Shown here one piece after another: positions 61,354 to 64,000 of a stretch of 64,000 nt of DNA; the first letter of the stretch is position 1; each line of letters opens with the position of its first letter. Origin of the DNA: Plasmodium relictum (Eukaryota; Apicomplexa; Aconoidasida; Haemosporida; Plasmodiidae). Location of the stretch: assembly GCF_900005765.1 (NCBI RefSeq), contig NC_041691.1:62001-126000 (forward strand), read 5' to 3'. The position numbers and the translations under genes are program-made. Below the pieces are notes generated by a model, which saw only the letters and a list, made by a program, of their open reading frames with translations, had not been told where the DNA came from and ran no database searches.

Positions 61354-62408
61354 CATTCTGAAATTTTATAAACAAACATAATATTTAATACGTTGTTATT
61401 CCTAAAAGCAACAAGAAAAAAAACATACTTAAAAGCATTTATATTATTAAAAAATAAAAGTGTCTATTCAACATACATCAGAAATTATATATGCAAAATA
61501 AAAATATATATATTTAAATCTTTCTTTTTTTCTTTATAAATTTTTATAAGAGAGCAGAATTTTAATATTTCATGCAACTTTTTTTTTGTATAAAAAAACA
61601 CTGTGTATTTCACATTCATAATATCTAATTTTTGAAATCCTACTAAAAATTTTTATTATTCAAATAAAAAAAAATAAATATTTATAATCTTTTATTATAT
61701 TTTTTTAATTTAAAAATTAAAATATTGCAATACAAGTTCTTATTACTCAATTTTTAAATTATGTAATGAAATTTTTTAAAAAATTAACTTGAATAATTTC
61801 TCTCATAATATAGCAGATTTATAAAAGTAATAAAATATATTTTTATTAAAGAAAAAAAAAAAAAACTTATTCAAATATATATATATATATATATTATATA
61901 TATGATAAGAGAATTAAAAAAATGCGCATAATCTATTATAAATAAAAAAACATATATTATCAACAATATATAAAAATAAAAATTCATGTGCCAAGTGTAT
62001 GTGTTTTTTCATTTTACTCATTAAAAAAATAGAAGAAAAAAAAAATATTTAACGCAAAATTATTGATATGTAAAATTATAAGGCAAAAAAAAAAAAGATT
62101 CATATGAACTAAATATTTTAATAATTTCTTTTATTTTTAATTTTTGTTTTTATTTTTTTGGGAATTAATATAATTAATAAGAAACGTTTTTCTAATAGTA
62201 TTTTTATTCAGAATAAATTTATAAACATACGTATATATATAAATATATAATTATATTTTTTTTTTTTAATGTAGAATAATGGAATATTTTTTAATGTAGA
62301 ATAATGGAATATTTTTTATTTTTTTGTTTTTTTTTTTACAATATAAATACGCATACATGGAAATACATACAAATATATATACATAAGAATACACATAGTG
62401 TTTTAACA
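61354..62408. other. Convergent 3' region, heme lyase / nucleosome assembly protein
   Basis: About 1 kb of AT-rich 3' flank with (TA)n near 61877-61902. It holds a 25-bp tandem duplication (separate entry). No gene seen. Confidence 0.6.
62268..62317. repeat. 25-bp tandem duplication
   Basis: AATGTAGAATAATGGAATAT plus a T-run occurs twice in direct tandem, at 62268-62292 and 62293-62317, with perfect identity. It is a recent slippage or duplication event. Confidence 0.9.
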
Positions 62409-63681
62409 TTATGATGTAAGTGGCTCTTCATTACTTTTTGCTCCCTCTTCATCATCTTCTTCGTTATCATCATATTCATTAGTATCAACATTACTATTTT
62501 CGTCATTATAAGCACTATTATTACTTTCATAACTATTGTAATTGCTATTATTTTCACTACTGCTATAACTACTATCAACATCACTAACAATACTATTACT
62601 TTCACTTTCAATAATAATACCTAAATAATAATCAACAGCATATGGAATAATTCTTTCTTTAATAGTTAAAGCAACTTCATAATCACCTTCTATAATCATT
62701 TCTAATTGAGCTACTTCATGTTTACTTAATTGCTTTATAACATTCGAATTAGGAACTTTATGACTCGTAAAAAAATGAAAAAAGCTATCTCTATTAACTG
62801 TTTGCTGAACCGTTTTCACTTCTCTCGAATTTTTACTATGTTGTTTTTTTACAACATTCTTTTTTAGAATATTTTTATTGTCATACCAATCAATAACAGT
62901 TGCTTCTGTGTGTAACAAAACTGGCTCATTATCACAATCAACACATTTCATATGATATGTTTTTGTTAAAACAGTATTACTAAAAAATGGATTAGGAGCA
63001 AAGTGAAATGATAAAATAAATCCTTCTTTTTTTTCCTTATTTTTTTTTATATAATCACATCTGATATCATTTAAATAAACTAAAATTTCTTCATCATGAT
63101 CTTCAATTACATGATTTACTGTATTATTATTTCTTAATGCTCTTAACCAAAATTCAGGTAAATTGGGGGTTCCTATTTTTGCTTCCCCATTTCCTACCAA
63201 TGCTTCTCTTCTTTTGTCATAAATTGGATCATATAAATCGTGATATTTTTGCCTTAATAAAAATAATTCATATTCAAATTTAGATTCATAATCATAATAT
63301 TCTTTTTGATAAAGTTTCAATTTTTTTAATGTCTCCTTTTGCTCCTCTGTCAAATCAGTCATTTTTTCATCATCTAAAAAAAAAAAAAAAAAATGGAAAC
63401 ATTATCAATATATATATTTTCAAACTATTTAAATATCATAAAATTAGTAACATATATATATATATATTCTAAAATTATATCATATTAACCCCAAAAAACA
63501 AATATTCAGATTGAGTATTCATATGTAAAAAAAAAAAATATTTTTTTAATTTACAAATATATATTCATGTACTAACGTATTCCTATAATAAATAATCATA
63601 ATATATTTTTATTTTTATATTACCTATTTTTATACTTTCTAAAAGTGAAGAAATTTCTTTTTCCTCTTCAGGTGGTATTGG
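62409..63681 (-). CDS. Nucleosome assembly protein (NAP family), 5' end unresolved
   Basis: Two exons are clear: 63681-63624 (PIPPEEEKEISSLLESIKI) and 63373-62409, joined at phase 1, giving 340 residues. An ATG at 63362 exists, but the upstream exon extends the frame (DDEKMTDLTEEQKE), so the true start lies beyond 63681. The fold shows the long dimer helix (LKLYQKEYYDYESKFEYELF), KYHDLYDPIYDKRRE, IPNLPEFW-like TPNLPEFWLRAL, FILSFHFAPNPFFSNTVLTK and the SFFHFFTSH box, all NAP hallmarks. The C-terminal tail is Ser/Asn/acidic (DDNEEDDEEGAKSNEE). NAPs shuttle and deposit histones. From memory of gene order this fits P. falciparum NAPL. Confidence 0.93.
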
Positions 63682-64000
63682 CTAAAAAAAAATGAAATAT
63701 ATATATATCGTCATTTCAATTATTGAGATAAATAAGTGAAAAATATGAAAAGATACTTTAAAAAAAGTTAAGAAATATAAATATACATATAAAAAAAAAA
63801 AAAACTATAAATCTAGAAGAGATATTAAAAGATAAAAAAATTAAGAAAAAAAGCGCAAAAAACATAAAAATACAACAATCTTCAATATAAATTAATTAAT
63901 AGAATCCCAATATGATACATAAAAAGTATATTATTAAAAATTAACTACACATTTATGTAAGATGCTTAATAATGTATTAAGAATATAATGCATTTAAAAA
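63682..64000. other. Intron or 5' flank of the nucleosome assembly protein gene
   Basis: AT-rich, with a T-rich acceptor (in minus sense) next to 63681. No first exon with an ATG and a matching donor could be chosen with confidence, so it may lie beyond the window. Confidence 0.5.

Noticed and set aside
62336-62611. Val/Ile/Met-rich frame on the minus strand
   Set aside because: Alternative frame of the acidic/Ser tail of the nucleosome assembly protein.

Overview
The window looks like nuclear DNA from a malaria parasite (Plasmodium). The base composition is extremely AT-rich, there are long poly(dA)/poly(dT) and (TA)n tracts, and introns are short with GT..AG ends. Proteins carry Lys/Asn/Glu-rich low-complexity inserts. 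From memory, the order dynein heavy chain, cyclophilin, cap hypermethylase, NEMF, AATF/BFR2, Alba, HMGB, ORC1 ... cytochrome c heme lyase, nucleosome assembly protein resembles the left part of P. falciparum chromosome 12. The species cannot be fixed from sequence alone; the composition would suit an avian-malaria or other very AT-rich Plasmodium.

Fifteen protein-coding genes are supported. No tRNA, rRNA, mobile element or CRISPR was seen. 1-17204 (+): the 3' portion of a dynein-heavy-chain-like gene, 32 exons in the window, joined in frame into 4338 codons. 17241-18578 (-): an eight-exon cyclophilin. 19543-22332 (-): a TGS1-type cap methyltransferase. 25598-33631 (-): a seven-exon NEMF/Rqc2 homologue with a very large insertion, six ~73-residue repeats and an acidic tract. 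36408-38178 (+): AATF/BFR2. 38853-39299 (+): a small Alba-like protein. 40470-40790 (-): an HMG-box protein. 45100-48033 (+): ORC1. 48594-49221 (-): an unrecognised small protein. 49716-50185 (+): SRP14. 50717-53110 (-): a TBCC-domain protein. 54139-57288 (+): a 12-TM MFS transporter. 58019-59674 (-): Sua5. 60504-61353 (+): cytochrome c heme lyase. 62409-63681 (-, 5' end unresolved): a nucleosome assembly protein.

The genes are ordinary housekeeping functions: chromatin and replication (HMGB, Alba, ORC1, NAP), RNA and ribosome work (TGS1, AATF), translation quality control and targeting (NEMF, SRP14, Sua5), and microtubule or axoneme biology (dynein-like protein, TBCC-domain protein). They are not an operon.

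The most unusual object is the dynein-like protein. Its linker, AAA5, AAA6 and C-terminal region are clearly dynein. However, AAA1 has lost both Walker A and Walker B, AAA2 keeps only a P-loop, AAA3 keeps a Walker B with an altered P-loop, AAA4 has lost both, and the tip of the stalk lacks the conserved microtubule-contact segment. It reads as a non-motor dynein kept as a scaffold. The second is the NEMF homologue, whose insertion carries regular repeats containing PP1-docking-like K-x-V-S-F motifs. All splice models were built by hand from GT/AG sites, phase agreement and family alignment from memory; none is supported by transcript data here.
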